Shown here: positions 15,063-24,906 of the stretch, in pieces
How positions within the stretch are numbered: position 1 is the first letter of the stretch
Layout of the letters: the number at the start of each line of letters is the position of its first letter
Source: Pseudohoeflea suaedae
GTDB lineage: Bacteria > Pseudomonadota > Alphaproteobacteria > Rhizobiales > Rhizobiaceae
Assembly (NCBI RefSeq): GCF_004354915.1
Contig: NZ_SMSI01000001.1
Span: 1,426,001 to 1,490,000, forward strand
Direction of reading: 5' to 3'
Length of the DNA stretch: 64,000 nt
Notes under the pieces: generated by a model
What the model saw: only the letters and a program-made list of their open reading frames with translations
The model's database searches: none
What the model was told of the DNA's origin: nothing
Made by a program: the position numbers and the translations under genes

Positions 15063-16523
15063 CTACTCGTCCTCGTCAGCCGAAATCCGGATTTCGCCGG
15101 CATGGTCGCGGGCAAAGTCGCTTGCGCGGAATGCTTCGAGCAGATGCGCGGGGATCGTCACCGTCACCTTGTCGGCACCGTCGCGGGCAAGGCCATCGGA
15201 TGACTTCCGCCGGCCCTGGATCATGCCGCCGGCCACCGTGTTGTTGGTGTCGGGATCGATCAGGATGAACGCGCCGGTCTGACGATTGGTCTCGTAGGCG
15301 TCGAAGATTGCCGCTTCGTCGAAATCGAGATCGGCGGTTCCGATGGCGTTCAGCGGCAGCGTGGTCGCCGGCTGCCATTTGCCCGAATTGAGATCGAGAT
15401 TCTGGGTCGGCGTCACGGTGACACGCTGACGACGCGAGCCGGCCTTCAGCCAGTAGCGCTTGCCCGGTTCGATGGCATCCGGCGACAGCGCCACGAGGCG
15501 TGCGGAGAACGCGGTGCCGGTCTGCGGACGCTGGTCGAGCGCCACGATCATGTCGCCGCGGGCGATGTCGACCGGACGGTCCAGCACCAGGGTTATCGCA
15601 TCGCCCGATACCGCGGCGTTGCGGATCAGGTCGAAGGTGACGATCTGCTTGACGTTGGCTTCCACGCCCGAGGGCAGGACCACGACACTGTCGCCCGGCT
15701 TGATCGAGCCGCCGGAGACGGTGCCCTGATAGCCGCGAAACCCTTCGCCGGGGCGGGAGACGCGCTGGACCGAAAGCCGGAAACCGGTCGACTGTCCGCC
15801 GCGCTGGGTGGCGCGTTCGAGTACCTCGACAAGCGTGGGGCCGTCATACCACGGCATCGATGCCTTGGCGGAAAGAACGATGTTCTCGCCCTTCAGCGCG
15901 GAGACGGGGATCGACACCACGTTGTTGACGCCGAGTGTCAGCGCCAGTTCGCGGAAATCGCGCGCGATCTTGTGATAGCCGGCCTCGTCGTAATCGGTGA
16001 GGTCGATCTTGTTGACCGCCAGCACGAACTGACGGATGCCCATGAGCGCCGCGATCGTGGCATGCCTGCGGGTCTGCTCGAGGAGACCGGTGCGCGCATC
16101 GACCAGAAGCACGGCGAGATCGGCGGTCGAGGCGCCGGTCGCCATGTTGCGGGTGTACTGCACGTGGCCGGGCGTATCGGCGACGATGAAGGCGCGCTTG
16201 TCGGTCGAGAAATAGCGATAGGCGACATCGATGGTGATGCCCTGTTCGCGCTCGGCCTGCAGCCCGTCCAGCAGCAGGGCGAAATCGGGAAGCCCGAGAT
16301 CGTTCTGCTTGCCGGTGGAATCGCGCGACAGCGCTGCCGCCTGGTCTTCCTTGACGGCCTTGGTGTCCCAGAGCAGCCGGCCGATCAGCGTCGACTTGCC
16401 GTCATCGACGGAGCCGCAGGTGATGAAGCGCAGCGGCCTGGAATCCTTGCCGGCATGCTGGGGTGCAGGCGCGTCGTCCTCGAAGTTGACGAGGCTGACG
16501 GCGGGAGTTGAGGGTGCGGTCAT
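15063..16523 (-). CDS. cysN: Sulfate adenylyltransferase subunit 1, GTPase (CysN)
   Basis: A 486-aa EF-Tu-like GTPase, regulatory subunit of ATP sulfurylase. G1 is GSVDDGKSTLIGRLL, G3 DTPGHVQYTRNM and G4 NKIDL, followed by two beta-barrel domains. It couples GTP hydrolysis to APS formation by CysD. The length shows no fused C-terminal APS kinase, unlike NodQ/CysNC of some rhizobia, consistent with the adjacent APS-type reductase. It starts inside the cysD stop (1-nt overlap, TGATG), last in cysH-cysD-cysN. Confidence 0.96.
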   Translation of the reverse strand: MTAPSTPAVSLVNFEDDAPAPQHAGKDSRPLRFITCGSVDDGKSTLIGRLLWDTKAVKEDQAAALSRDSTGKQNDLGLPDFALLLDGLQAEREQGITIDVAYRYFSTDKRAFIVADTPGHVQYTRNMATGASTADLAVLLVDARTGLLEQTRRHATIAALMGIRQFVLAVNKIDLTDYDEAGYHKIARDFRELALTLGVNNVVSIPVSALKGENIVLSAKASMPWYDGPTLVEVLERATQRGGQSTGFRLSVQRVSRPGEGFRGYQGTVSGGSIKPGDSVVVLPSGVEANVKQIVTFDLIRNAAVSGDAITLVLDRPVDIARGDMIVALDQRPQTGTAFSARLVALSPDAIEPGKRYWLKAGSRRQRVTVTPTQNLDLNSGKWQPATTLPLNAIGTADLDFDEAAIFDAYETNRQTGAFILIDPDTNNTVAGGMIQGRRKSSDGLARDGADKVTVTIPAHLLEAFRASDFARDHAGEIRISADEDE

Positions 16524-17467
16524 CAGAAATATCCCTCGCGCTTTTTCTTTTCCATGGAGCCCGACTGGTCGCGGTCGATCGCGCGGCCTTGCCGCTCGGA
16601 GACCGTGGCGATTTCGAGCTCGTCGATAACTTCGGTGAGGTTGGAGGCGCGCGAACGGATGGCGCCCGTGAGCGGCCAGCAGCCGAGCGTGCGGAAGCGG
16701 ATGAAGTCTTCCTGGATCGTCTCGCCGGGAAGCGGTTCGAACCGCTCGTCCTCGGCCATCATCAGCATGCCGTCGCGCTCGACGAACTTGCGCTTTGCCG
16801 CATAGTAGAGCGGCACGAGCGGGATCTCTTCGGCTTCGATGTAGCGCCAGATATCGACCTCGGTCCAGTTTGACAGCGGGAACGCACGGACGCTCTCGCC
16901 GGGGCGGATCATGCCGTTATAGATCGACCAGAGTTCGGGGCGCTGGTTGCGCGGGTCCCAGCGGTGATCGGGCGTGCGGAACGAGTAGATGCGTTCCTTG
17001 GCGCGCGAGGCTTCCTCGTCGCGTCGTGCGCCACCGAAGGCCGCATCATACTTGCCGGCGTCGAGCGCCTGGCGCAGCGCCTCGGTCTTCATGATGTCGG
17101 TGTAGCGCGCGGAGCCATGGGTGAACGGAGTGATGTTCTCCTCACGGCCGCGCGGATTGGTATGCACATGAAGATCCAGATCGTATTCCTGAGCGATCCG
17201 GTCGCGAAATTCGATCATTTCCGCGAACTTCCAGGTCGTGTCGACGTGAAGCAGCGGGAAGGGGATCTTTCCGGGATGGAAGGCCTTGCGTGCCAGATGC
17301 AGGAGAACCGAGGAATCCTTGCCGATCGAATAGAGCATCACCGGACGCTCGAATTCGGCCGCGACTTCGCGGAAGATGTGGATCGCCTCGTTCTCGAGGG
17401 CCTTCAGGTGTGGATCGAGCGGCGGGCGTCCGCGCCCGTGCTCGACGATATGGGGAGTGGAAGTCAT
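16523..17467 (-). CDS. cysD: Sulfate adenylyltransferase subunit 2 (CysD)
   Basis: A 314-aa catalytic subunit of ATP sulfurylase, PP-loop family. The start at 17467 ([10 protein letters not shown]) overlaps the cysH stop as ATGA. The PP-loop is visible as [20 protein letters not shown], followed by [10 protein letters not shown] and the C-terminal [11 protein letters not shown] and [16 protein letters not shown]. It forms adenosine 5'-phosphosulfate from sulfate and ATP, together with CysN, in the cytoplasm. Confidence 0.97.
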   Translation of the reverse strand: MTSTPHIVEHGRGRPPLDPHLKALENEAIHIFREVAAEFERPVMLYSIGKDSSVLLHLARKAFHPGKIPFPLLHVDTTWKFAEMIEFRDRIAQEYDLDLHVHTNPRGREENITPFTHGSARYTDIMKTEALRQALDAGKYDAAFGGARRDEEASRAKERIYSFRTPDHRWDPRNQRPELWSIYNGMIRPGESVRAFPLSNWTEVDIWRYIEAEEIPLVPLYYAAKRKFVERDGMLMMAEDERFEPLPGETIQEDFIRFRTLGCWPLTGAIRSRASNLTEVIDELEIATVSERQGRAIDRDQSGSMEKKKREGYF

Positions 17468-18249
17468 GCCGTGTGTGCCTTTCCGGCTTCTGTCTTGATC
17501 GGGCTTGCAGCCGAGGGGACGTGCAGGCCGCATTCGCGCTTTTCGTCGTTTTCCCACCACCAGCGGCCGGCCCGTTCGGGTTCGCCCGGCTTGATGGCGC
17601 GGGTGCAGGGCTCGCAGCCGATCGAGGGGAAGCCGCGTGCATGCAGGGGATTGACCGGGATGTCCTCGATGGCCACCAGATCCTTCAGGGTTTCGAGATC
17701 GTAGTCCGCGAGCGGATTGATCTTGATGAGATCGCGGACGGGATCGTATTCGGCGAGCGGCGTGTCCGCGCGGTTCTGCGACTGGCCGCGGCGTATGCCG
17801 GTGATCCAGACGTCCGCGCTTGCAAGAGCAATGGCAAGCGGCTTCATTTTCCGCGCGTCGCAGCAGGCGTGACGGGCCTCGACGCTCTCGTAAAAGCCGT
17901 TGAGACCGTAGGCGTTCACGAAAGCCTGCACGTCGGCCTCCGCCGGATGAACCTCTTCCAGTTCGATGCCGTAGCGTTGGCGGGTCACGCCGATAAGCTC
18001 GACCGTCTCGGGAAAGAGACGCCCGGTTTCGAGCGTCTTGACCGCGATTGCCGCACCCGAACGGGCGATGGCTGCGGTCAGGACCTGATCCTCGAGACCG
18101 AGAGACGTGGTGAACACCGCACGGCCAAGCTCGGCAGCCCGCCTCAGCCGCTCGTCAAGGGGAACCCTGGCAAGCTCGACTGCAAGTGCGTGTGCTTCGT
18201 CATGACGGCGCGATTTATGGCTGTGTGCCGCGTCCCGTGCGTTTTGCAT
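17464..18249 (-). CDS. cysH: Assimilatory adenylyl-sulfate (APS) reductase (CysH)
   Basis: A 261-aa reductase and the first gene of the operon. It has the PP-loop-derived nucleotide-binding motif [11 protein letters not shown] and the three cysteine motifs of iron-sulfur APS reductases: [15 protein letters not shown], and the C-terminal catalytic KRECGLH. The paired cysteines bind a [4Fe-4S] cluster, which separates APS-using plant and rhizobial enzymes from PAPS-specific enterobacterial CysH. It reduces APS to sulfite with thioredoxin or glutathione as reductant. The preceding 120 bp up to the ligase gene contain no recognised operator. Confidence 0.94.
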   Translation of the reverse strand: MQNARDAAHSHKSRRHDEAHALAVELARVPLDERLRRAAELGRAVFTTSLGLEDQVLTAAIARSGAAIAVKTLETGRLFPETVELIGVTRQRYGIELEEVHPAEADVQAFVNAYGLNGFYESVEARHACCDARKMKPLAIALASADVWITGIRRGQSQNRADTPLAEYDPVRDLIKINPLADYDLETLKDLVAIEDIPVNPLHARGFPSIGCEPCTRAIKPGEPERAGRWWWENDEKRECGLHVPSAASPIKTEAGKAHTA

Positions 18250-18373
18250 GGATACTCTCCGTTTCGCTGCCGATCATCGCTGCTGGCGCACGAAGTCGCG
18301 AGGAATGACGATCCTTTTTGCACCGTCGCATGCGGGCATACGTTCTATTCAATGGAAATGTGACAGGAAAATA

Positions 18374-19753
18374 TCACGCCTGTGCGACGCGACGCCCTTT
18401 CCGGCGGCGCCTGTGGATGCCGCCGAGATCGAAGCGGGCGGTGATGTGCAGCCCGAAGACCGCCAGCGAATGCATCGCCCAGATGGGGTCGACGCGGCGC
18501 AGGAAGAAGGTTTCCAGAAGCGACATCAGCGTCAGAAAAACGATGATGGTGGCGAACATGTCGGCGAGCTTCCGGTTGTTCGGAATTTTCCGCGCCTTTG
18601 CGTAGTTGAAGAGGGGGCCGATGAAGAGCACCCAGAACACGATGGATCCACCCACCACGCCGAGATTGTTGAGGATGTCCAGAAAGTTCTCGTGGCCATG
18701 GATGATGTAGCGATAGTCCCACGCCGCCCAGAACGGTTCGTCGAGGCTGAGGACGGGAGGTTTGAGCCAGAAATTGTCGTAGCCGTATCCGAACCAGAGA
18801 TGGTTCGGTACCATCGAGGCGTTGAACTCCCACAGCGTCGTCCGGCCGGTATAGGTTCCGTCGCCGAGAAGCGAGCGAACGAGGGAGAAGATCCCCTTGT
18901 CGAAGGCCGCGCCGAGGGTGAGCACCGCTGCCGCCGAGAACGCCACGACATGGACGAGAATGGCGATCCATGTCTTGCCGGTCGCTGCGGCCAGTCCGAT
19001 GATCAGGATCGACAAAGGCAGGAAGCCGGAGGTGGTCTTCGAGCCGGTCTTCAGCACGAAAACGAACGCGGCGAGGGCTACGACGAGGCCGGAGAACCGC
19101 ATTCCGGACCTGAACATGTAGATCCCGAAGATGGTGATCACGCTCATCACCGGCCCGGCGGCGTTCTTGTGCGAAAACGGACCGCGCCAGAGCCCCGCAT
19201 GCTGGGGCTCATAGGCGTCGTAGCCGTGTATGGCGAGATCCGGCAGCAATATGATCCCGGCGTAGGAAACGGCCATCAGGGCAATCGCGGCCAGCGCCAG
19301 AGCGCTGCGGAAATCTCGCTCCGTCCGGGGCAGGATGATGAGGGCAAGGGTCATCATCATGCCGATCACGGTGAGGATCAGCGCGCGCACCGTCGCCATG
19401 CCGTCGGGTGCGCGAAGCATCTCGAAGGCGATGAGGCCGCCGAGAAGCGCGAAGCTCGGGGTCATCAGGCTGCGGATCCTGCGCGGGTCGGCCATGGTGA
19501 GAAGGGCAAGGCCGAAAACGAGCCCTGCGGCGAGAAAGCCGACCTGTTTGAGCTGGTCGCCGCTATCGGGAATTTCCGCGACGATGCTCTGCGCCTGGAA
19601 CGGGCGCAGCGATATCAGGATCAGCGAAAGCCCCGCAAAGCACAGGATCACGATAATCAGCCGGATCAGCGGGGATGATGTGGAAAGGCGCTCCGTGCCG
19701 CCATATCCGAAACCGGATGACAGCTGTCCATATGTCGTCGGCGCCTGAGCCAT
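18374..19753 (-). CDS. O-antigen ligase/Wzy-like polysaccharide polymerase family membrane protein
   Basis: A 459-aa inner-membrane protein with roughly ten to twelve hydrophobic helices and a long periplasmic loop at about residues 290-370. The Wzy_C/O-antigen ligase signature appears in that loop as HENFLDILNNLGVVGG, where the His is the conserved functional residue. Such proteins polymerise repeat units or ligate polysaccharide to lipid A. The start at 19753 has only a weak ribosome binding site. A consensus CtrA box lies 62-80 bp upstream, which suggests cell-cycle-timed expression of a surface polysaccharide. No glycosyltransferase or wzx gene is adjacent, so the polymer is unknown. Confidence 0.85.
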   Translation of the reverse strand: MAQAPTTYGQLSSGFGYGGTERLSTSSPLIRLIIVILCFAGLSLILISLRPFQAQSIVAEIPDSGDQLKQVGFLAAGLVFGLALLTMADPRRIRSLMTPSFALLGGLIAFEMLRAPDGMATVRALILTVIGMMMTLALIILPRTERDFRSALALAAIALMAVSYAGIILLPDLAIHGYDAYEPQHAGLWRGPFSHKNAAGPVMSVITIFGIYMFRSGMRFSGLVVALAAFVFVLKTGSKTTSGFLPLSILIIGLAAATGKTWIAILVHVVAFSAAAVLTLGAAFDKGIFSLVRSLLGDGTYTGRTTLWEFNASMVPNHLWFGYGYDNFWLKPPVLSLDEPFWAAWDYRYIIHGHENFLDILNNLGVVGGSIVFWVLFIGPLFNYAKARKIPNNRKLADMFATIIVFLTLMSLLETFFLRRVDPIWAMHSLAVFGLHITARFDLGGIHRRRRKGRRVAQA

Positions 19754-19814
19754 GATGCGAAGCCAACCCGTCCCTGCCGGAAAGAATACCGGCCCGACAT
19801 TGCCTCGCGCCTGG

Positions 19815-19833
19815 TTAATTCCCCGTTAACCAT
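19815..19833. promoter_or_regulatory. Putative CtrA-binding box
   Basis: TTAA-N7-TTAACCAT matches the full alphaproteobacterial CtrA consensus (TTAA-N7-TTAA with the extended TTAACCAT half). It lies in the 106-bp space between the betA stop and the start of the O-antigen ligase-type gene, 62 bp upstream of that start codon. Confidence 0.6.
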
Positions 19834-19859
19834 GTTGGCCGGATTGGCATCCGGACGCG

Positions 19860-21539
19860 CTATGCCGTCTCGACCAGCCGGTCCGTCGTTTCCCAGTCCG
19901 GGTTGATCCACGGTTCGAGGTTCGAGGGCGCGAGCGGCGTCCTGCCGAGAATGTGGTCGGCGGCCTTCTCCCCGGTCATGATCGACGGGCCGTTGAGGTT
20001 GCCGTTGGTGATGCGGGGAAACAGGGAAGAATCAGCGACCCGCAGACCCTCGACGCCGATCACGCGGGTTTCGGGATCGACGACGGCCATCGGGTCGTCC
20101 GCACGCCCCATCCGGCAGGTGCCGCAGGGGTGGTAGGCGCTCTCGGCGTGGTCGCGGATGAAGGCGTTGAGGTCCTCGTCGGACTGCACCCGGCTGCCTG
20201 GAGATATCTCCTCGCCGCGCCATTCATCGAAGGCCTGCTGGCCGAAGATTTCGCGGGTGAGGCGGATGCAGTGGCGGAAGTCGCGCCAGTCCTCCTCCCT
20301 GCTCATGTAGTTGAAGCGGATCTCAGGGGCCGCCTTCGGGTCGTCCGATCTCAGCCGCACCGTGCCGCGCGATGGCGAGCGCATCGGCCCGACATGGGCC
20401 TGGAACCCGTGCCCGGCTGCTGCCGCCTTGCCATCGTAGCGGATCGCGCCCGGCAGGAAGTGGAACTGGATGTCGGGATATTTGACACCGGCTGCCGAGC
20501 GGACGAAGGCTGCCGCCTCGAACTGGTTGGACGTGCCGAGCCCCTTGCCGAGAAAAAGCCACTGCGCACCGATCAGCGCCTTAGAGAAGAGGTTCAGATG
20601 AGCGTTCAGCGTGACCGGCCTGGTCGACGCCTGCTGGATATAGAGCTCCAGGTGATCCTGCAGGTTGGACCCGACGCCCGGGCGGTCGGCGACGACCTGG
20701 ATGCCGTGGGCCGCGAGATGCTCCGCCGGTCCGATGCCCGACAGCATCAATAGCTTCGGCGAGTTGAAGGCCGAGGCGGCAAGCACGACTTCGCGCCTTG
20801 CCCTGATGACCTGAACCCGGCCCCGAACCTCGATCTCGACACCTGTGGCGCGGTGATTCTCGATGACAACGCGGCGTGCCAGTCCCTTGACCAGATTCAC
20901 GTTTTGCCGCTTCAGCGCGGGCTTGAGATAGGCGTCGGCGGCCGACCAGCGACGACCGTCATGGATCGTCTGCTCCATCTCGCCGAAGCCTTCCTGCCGG
21001 CGGCCGTTATAGTCTTCGGTCACGCCGAAACCCGCCTGGCGTCCCGCCTCGATGAATGCCTTGAACAGCGGGTTCTTCAGCTCGCCGCGGCGGACGTTCA
21101 GCGGGCCGTCGGTGCCGCGCCATCCGGCCTCGCCGCCAATGCCCCCGTGCTGGTGCGACGTTTCCATCCGCTTGAAGTAGGGGAGCACGTCGGCATAGGA
21201 CCATCCCGTCGCGCCCATTTCGGACCAGTGGTTGAAGTCTTCCGCATGGCCGCGCACGAAAACCATGCCGTTGATGGAGGAGGAGCCGCCGATGACCTTG
21301 CCGCGGGGCGCCGCCAGGCGGCGGTTGCCGAGATTGGGCTCCGGTTCGCTCGAATAGCCCCAGTCATACATGCCCATGTTCATCGGGTAGGACAGGGCTG
21401 CCGGCATGCGAATGAACGGTCCGGCATCGGAGCCGCCATATTCGATGACGATGACCGAGTTCTTGCCGTCCTCCGAAAGGCGGGCGGCAAGAGCCGAACC
21501 GGCAGAGCCGGAGCCCACGATGACGAAATCAGCTTCCAT
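19860..21539 (-). CDS. betA: Choline dehydrogenase (BetA)
   Basis: A 559-aa GMC oxidoreductase. The FAD dinucleotide motif is at the extreme N-terminus ([20 protein letters not shown]), followed by GMC signature 1 ([19 protein letters not shown]), signature 2 ([16 protein letters not shown]), and the C-terminal active-site His regions [10 protein letters not shown] and [10 protein letters not shown]. It oxidises choline to betaine aldehyde at the inner membrane face and can continue to glycine betaine. Last in betI-betC-(zinc ribbon)-betB-betA, 39 bp after betB. It makes the osmoprotectant or feeds betaine catabolism. Confidence 0.96.
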   Translation of the reverse strand: MEADFVIVGSGSAGSALAARLSEDGKNSVIVIEYGGSDAGPFIRMPAALSYPMNMGMYDWGYSSEPEPNLGNRRLAAPRGKVIGGSSSINGMVFVRGHAEDFNHWSEMGATGWSYADVLPYFKRMETSHQHGGIGGEAGWRGTDGPLNVRRGELKNPLFKAFIEAGRQAGFGVTEDYNGRRQEGFGEMEQTIHDGRRWSAADAYLKPALKRQNVNLVKGLARRVVIENHRATGVEIEVRGRVQVIRARREVVLAASAFNSPKLLMLSGIGPAEHLAAHGIQVVADRPGVGSNLQDHLELYIQQASTRPVTLNAHLNLFSKALIGAQWLFLGKGLGTSNQFEAAAFVRSAAGVKYPDIQFHFLPGAIRYDGKAAAAGHGFQAHVGPMRSPSRGTVRLRSDDPKAAPEIRFNYMSREEDWRDFRHCIRLTREIFGQQAFDEWRGEEISPGSRVQSDEDLNAFIRDHAESAYHPCGTCRMGRADDPMAVVDPETRVIGVEGLRVADSSLFPRITNGNLNGPSIMTGEKAADHILGRTPLAPSNLEPWINPDWETTDRLVETA

Positions 21540-21578
21540 GAAAAATCCTCGACTTCACGTTCTTGGGCGGAAGGTGCT

Positions 21579-23045
21579 TCAGTAGGGGCTGTCGACCGGG
21601 CCGCTGGCGACGTAGACGCTCTTGAGCCGCGTATAGTGGTCCAGCGCCGCCCGGGAGTTCTCGCGCCCGATGCCCGAGCGCTTGATGCCGCCGAAGGGAG
21701 CTTCGATGGGCGTGAGGTTGTAGGTGTTGATCCACGTCGTGCCGGCTTCGAGCGCGGCGACCGCGCGGTGGGCGCGGGTGAGATCGGCGGTGAAAACGCC
21801 GGCCGCCAGACCGAACTCGGTGTCGTTGGCGCGGCGGATCGCCTCTTCCTCGGTGTCGAAGGGAAGGATCGACATCACCGGTCCGAATATCTCCTCGCGC
21901 GCGATGGTCATCTCGTCGGTGACGTCGGCGAAGATGGTGGGCGCGATGTAGTGGCCGTTCTCGAAGCCCTGCAGGGACAGCGCGTTGCCTCCGGCCACCA
22001 GACGTGCGCCTTCGGTCCTGCCGGTTTCGATATAGCCAAGCACCTTTTCAAGCTGTGCCGCCGAGATCAGCGGACCCAGATGGGTGTCGGGATCCAGCGG
22101 ATCGCCGATGCGGATGGCTTCCGTGCGCTCGCTGACACGGTCGACGAAACGGTCATAGACGCCGCGCTGGACGAAGACGCGGGTGCCGTTCGAGCAGATC
22201 TGGCCCGTCGAGTAGAAGTTGCCGAGCATGGCGCCGCCGACGGCGTCTTCGAGATTGGCATCGTCGAAAACGAGGATCGGCGACTTGCCGCCAAGCTCCA
22301 TCGTGATGTCCTTGAGCGTCGTTGCGGCGGCGCCCATCACCTTCTCGCCGGTCGGCACCGAGCCGGTCAGCGAAATCTTGTCGACGCCCGGATGCGAGGC
22401 GAGGTGCGCCCCGACATCGCCAAAGCCCTGAACCACGTTGAAGACCCCGTCGGGCAGGCCGGCTTCCGTCAGGATTTCAGCCAGGACAAGCGCTGTCAGC
22501 GGAGTCATTTCGGAAGGCTTGAAAACAAAGGCGTTGCCCGCGGCAAGCGCCGGCGCGGCCTTCCACCCCGCGATCTGGATCGGATAGTTCCAGGCTCCGA
22601 TGCCGGCGCAGACGCCAAGCGGCTCGCGGCGGGTGTAGACGAAGTCGCCACCGAGATCGGCGGTTTCCCCGGTGATGCCGCCGGCCAGACCGCCGAAATA
22701 TTCGAGGCAGTCGGCAGCCGAAGCGGCATCGGCCACCAGCGTTTCCTGGATCGCCTTGCCCGTGTCGAGCGTCTCGATGCGGGAGATTTCCGCGTTGCGC
22801 TCGCGGATGATGTCGGCGGCCCTGCGCAGCACGCGGCCGCGCTCGATCCCGGTCATCCTCGCCCAGGCCGGCTGGGCGGCACGGGCTGCGGCGACGGCTT
22901 CATCCACGAGCGGGAGGGAGGCGCTGTTGAGCGTCGCAATCACCTCGCCGGTTGCGGGGTAGCGGCTCTCGAAGGACTTGCCCGATGTATCGTCGCGATA
23001 GGCACCGTTGATATAGTGGGAAGCTTTCGGCTGTGCGGCGGTCAT
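21579..23045 (-). CDS. betB: Betaine aldehyde dehydrogenase (BetB)
   Basis: A 488-aa NAD(P)+-dependent aldehyde dehydrogenase. The catalytic Glu motif is MELGGKSP, the catalytic Cys lies in [13 protein letters not shown], and the dinucleotide site includes [10 protein letters not shown]. It converts betaine aldehyde to glycine betaine in the cytoplasm. The start at 23045 ([17 protein letters not shown]) fits known BetB N-termini. It lies 49 bp downstream of the zinc-ribbon gene and shares its transcript. Confidence 0.96.
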   Translation of the reverse strand: MTAAQPKASHYINGAYRDDTSGKSFESRYPATGEVIATLNSASLPLVDEAVAAARAAQPAWARMTGIERGRVLRRAADIIRERNAEISRIETLDTGKAIQETLVADAASAADCLEYFGGLAGGITGETADLGGDFVYTRREPLGVCAGIGAWNYPIQIAGWKAAPALAAGNAFVFKPSEMTPLTALVLAEILTEAGLPDGVFNVVQGFGDVGAHLASHPGVDKISLTGSVPTGEKVMGAAATTLKDITMELGGKSPILVFDDANLEDAVGGAMLGNFYSTGQICSNGTRVFVQRGVYDRFVDRVSERTEAIRIGDPLDPDTHLGPLISAAQLEKVLGYIETGRTEGARLVAGGNALSLQGFENGHYIAPTIFADVTDEMTIAREEIFGPVMSILPFDTEEEAIRRANDTEFGLAAGVFTADLTRAHRAVAALEAGTTWINTYNLTPIEAPFGGIKRSGIGRENSRAALDHYTRLKSVYVASGPVDSPY

Positions 23046-23094
23046 GTGTCTGGCCTCTGGCGGTTGGAGTCTGTGTATCTTTGCGGGGAGGGGA

Positions 23095-23376
23095 TCAGGC
23101 GCGGCCCGAGCCGAACCATCGATCCCTCATTTCACGGAGGAAGACCGGGCTCATGCCGAAACCGGCGGCATCCCCCAGCACGGCGTCGATCCCGCAGCTC
23201 GGGCAGAGCGCCGTCCATTTCTCGCTTGGCTCGCTCTTGTCGATCCAATGCAGGACCGCGCTGGCCGTAAACACGGATTCGCAGTGGAAGCAGCCGCAGC
23301 GGCGGCTCTTCTCAAGTTCTGCGCGGTTGTGCGTGCAATGGGCGTGGGCCCGTTCGAGTTCATATCGGTTCGTCAT
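23095..23376 (-). CDS. Small zinc-ribbon protein of unknown function in the bet operon
   Basis: A 93-aa cytoplasmic protein whose ATG overlaps the betC stop (ATGA), so it is clearly an operon member. The core is [11 protein letters not shown], a spacer of about 25 residues with [10 protein letters not shown], then [14 protein letters not shown]. The CxC/CxxC and CPxCGID pairs form a zinc ribbon resembling a small family of cytoplasmic proteins with a GCFYC-CPYCGID pattern that has no assigned role. It extends about 25 residues beyond the ribbon with [14 protein letters not shown]. Alternatives are a metal or redox sensor, or a helper for sulfatase maturation; neither is supported beyond position. 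Confidence 0.85.
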   Translation of the reverse strand: MTNRYELERAHAHCTHNRAELEKSRRCGCFHCESVFTASAVLHWIDKSEPSEKWTALCPSCGIDAVLGDAAGFGMSPVFLREMRDRWFGSGRA

Positions 23377-24905
23377 TCTCCGCGGGGAAACCTCTTGTTT
23401 TCCTCAAGCACGTTCAGATCCATGTGGTTGCGCATGTAGCGTTCGGAGGCCCGCTGCAGCGGCTGGAAATCCCACGGATAGTAGGAGCCGTTGCGCAGTG
23501 CCTCGTAGACGATCCAGCGGCGCGCCTGGCTCTGGCGTACCTCGGCGTCGTAGGCCGCCATGTCCCAGCGCTCGCGCACGCGGGCCATGTAGCCGGCCAC
23601 CAGGTCGGCGAATTCCGGCTCCCCGGCAAGATTGTCGAGTTCGAACGGATCCGATTCAAGATCAAACAGTTGCGGCGGGTCGAGCTCACAATGGTTGAAC
23701 TTGAACCTGCCTTCCCGAATGCTCACGAGCGGCGCATAGGAGCCTTCGGCCGCGTATTCCATCAGCACCGGCGAGGTGCGGGCCGTCCCGCGTGTGAGCG
23801 GCATCAGGCTCTCGCCATCGGTCCACGGCGCGATATCCGCGATCGAGACGCCTGCGATATCCGCCATGGTCGGGGCGATGTCGAGATTGGAAACGGGCGC
23901 CACGACCGAGCCGCCATCATTGCCGGGCACGGCAATCATGAGCGGCACGCGCGATGACCCCTCGAAGAAGCTCATCTTGAACCACATGCCGCGCTCGCCC
24001 AGCATGTCGCCATGGTCCGAGCAGAACAGGATCACCGTGTCCTTGTCCATGCGGGTCGCTTCGAGCGTTTCGAGCAGCATCCCGATCTTGTCGTCGAGAT
24101 AGGAGATATTGGCGAAATAGGCCTGCCGCGAACGGCGGATATTCTCTTCGGTAATGTCGAAATTGGCGCAATCGCTCGCCTTGTAGAGACGCTGGGAGTG
24201 CGGATCCATGTCCTCAAAGGCGATGGCGTCGACGTCGGGCTTGAGTTCGTCGATGCCCTCGTAGAGATCCCAGTATTTTCGCCGCGCCACGTAAGGGTCG
24301 TGCGGATGGGTGAAGGACACTGTCAGGAGCCAGGGGCGGCGGTCATCGTCCTCGCTCTCGCGAGAGAGCTGGTGGAGCTTCTGGTTGGCGAAGAAGGCGA
24401 CCTCGTCGTCATATTCCATCTGGTTCGAGGTTTCCGCGACGCCGGCGCCGGTGACCGAGCCGAGATTGTGGTACCACCAGTCGATCCGCTCGCCGGGCTT
24501 GCGGTAATCCGGGGTCCAGCCGAAATCGGCGGGATAGATGTCCGTCGTCAGCCGCTCCTCGAAACCGTGCAGCTGGTCGGGGCCGACGAAATGCATCTTG
24601 CCGGACAGGCAGGTCTGGTAGCCCGCGCGCCGGAGATGATGCGCGAAGGTAGGAATGTCGGAGGCGAACTCGGCGGCATTGTCGTAGACGCGGGTGCGGC
24701 GCGGCAACTGGCCCGACATGAAGGACGCCCGGCCCGGCGCGCAAAGCGGAGAGGCCGTGTAGTTGTTGGAAAAGCGCCAGGAGCGCGCCGCGAGCTTCTT
24801 GAGATTGGGCGCATGCAGGAAATCTGCCGGACCGTCCGGAAAGAGCTTGCCATTGAGCTGGTCGACCATCAGGACGAGGATATTGGGGTGGGACGGCGCA
24901 CTCAT
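23373..24905 (-). CDS. betC: Choline-sulfatase (BetC)
   Basis: A 510-aa sulfatase that releases choline from choline-O-sulfate. The start at 24905 (MSAPSHPNILVLMVDQ) has AAGGAG about 10 nt upstream and begins 1 nt after the betI stop; a TTG nine bases upstream is less likely. The formylglycine signature reads SPLCAPGRASFMSG, with Cys as the residue converted to formylglycine, and the metal-binding DQ and CSDHGDMLGERG motifs are present. The C-terminal choline-sulfatase extension is intact (YPWDFQPLQRASERYMRNH). It supplies choline to BetA and BetB and sulfate to metabolism. Confidence 0.96.
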   Translation of the reverse strand: MSAPSHPNILVLMVDQLNGKLFPDGPADFLHAPNLKKLAARSWRFSNNYTASPLCAPGRASFMSGQLPRRTRVYDNAAEFASDIPTFAHHLRRAGYQTCLSGKMHFVGPDQLHGFEERLTTDIYPADFGWTPDYRKPGERIDWWYHNLGSVTGAGVAETSNQMEYDDEVAFFANQKLHQLSRESEDDDRRPWLLTVSFTHPHDPYVARRKYWDLYEGIDELKPDVDAIAFEDMDPHSQRLYKASDCANFDITEENIRRSRQAYFANISYLDDKIGMLLETLEATRMDKDTVILFCSDHGDMLGERGMWFKMSFFEGSSRVPLMIAVPGNDGGSVVAPVSNLDIAPTMADIAGVSIADIAPWTDGESLMPLTRGTARTSPVLMEYAAEGSYAPLVSIREGRFKFNHCELDPPQLFDLESDPFELDNLAGEPEFADLVAGYMARVRERWDMAAYDAEVRQSQARRWIVYEALRNGSYYPWDFQPLQRASERYMRNHMDLNVLEENKRFPRGE

Positions 24906-24906
24906 G

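Noticed and set aside
20853-23270. 805-codon open frame on the plus strand
   Set aside because: It lies opposite betA and betB, which have complete catalytic motifs and good starts. The frame is a by-product of GC-rich codon use and its translation has no recognisable fold.
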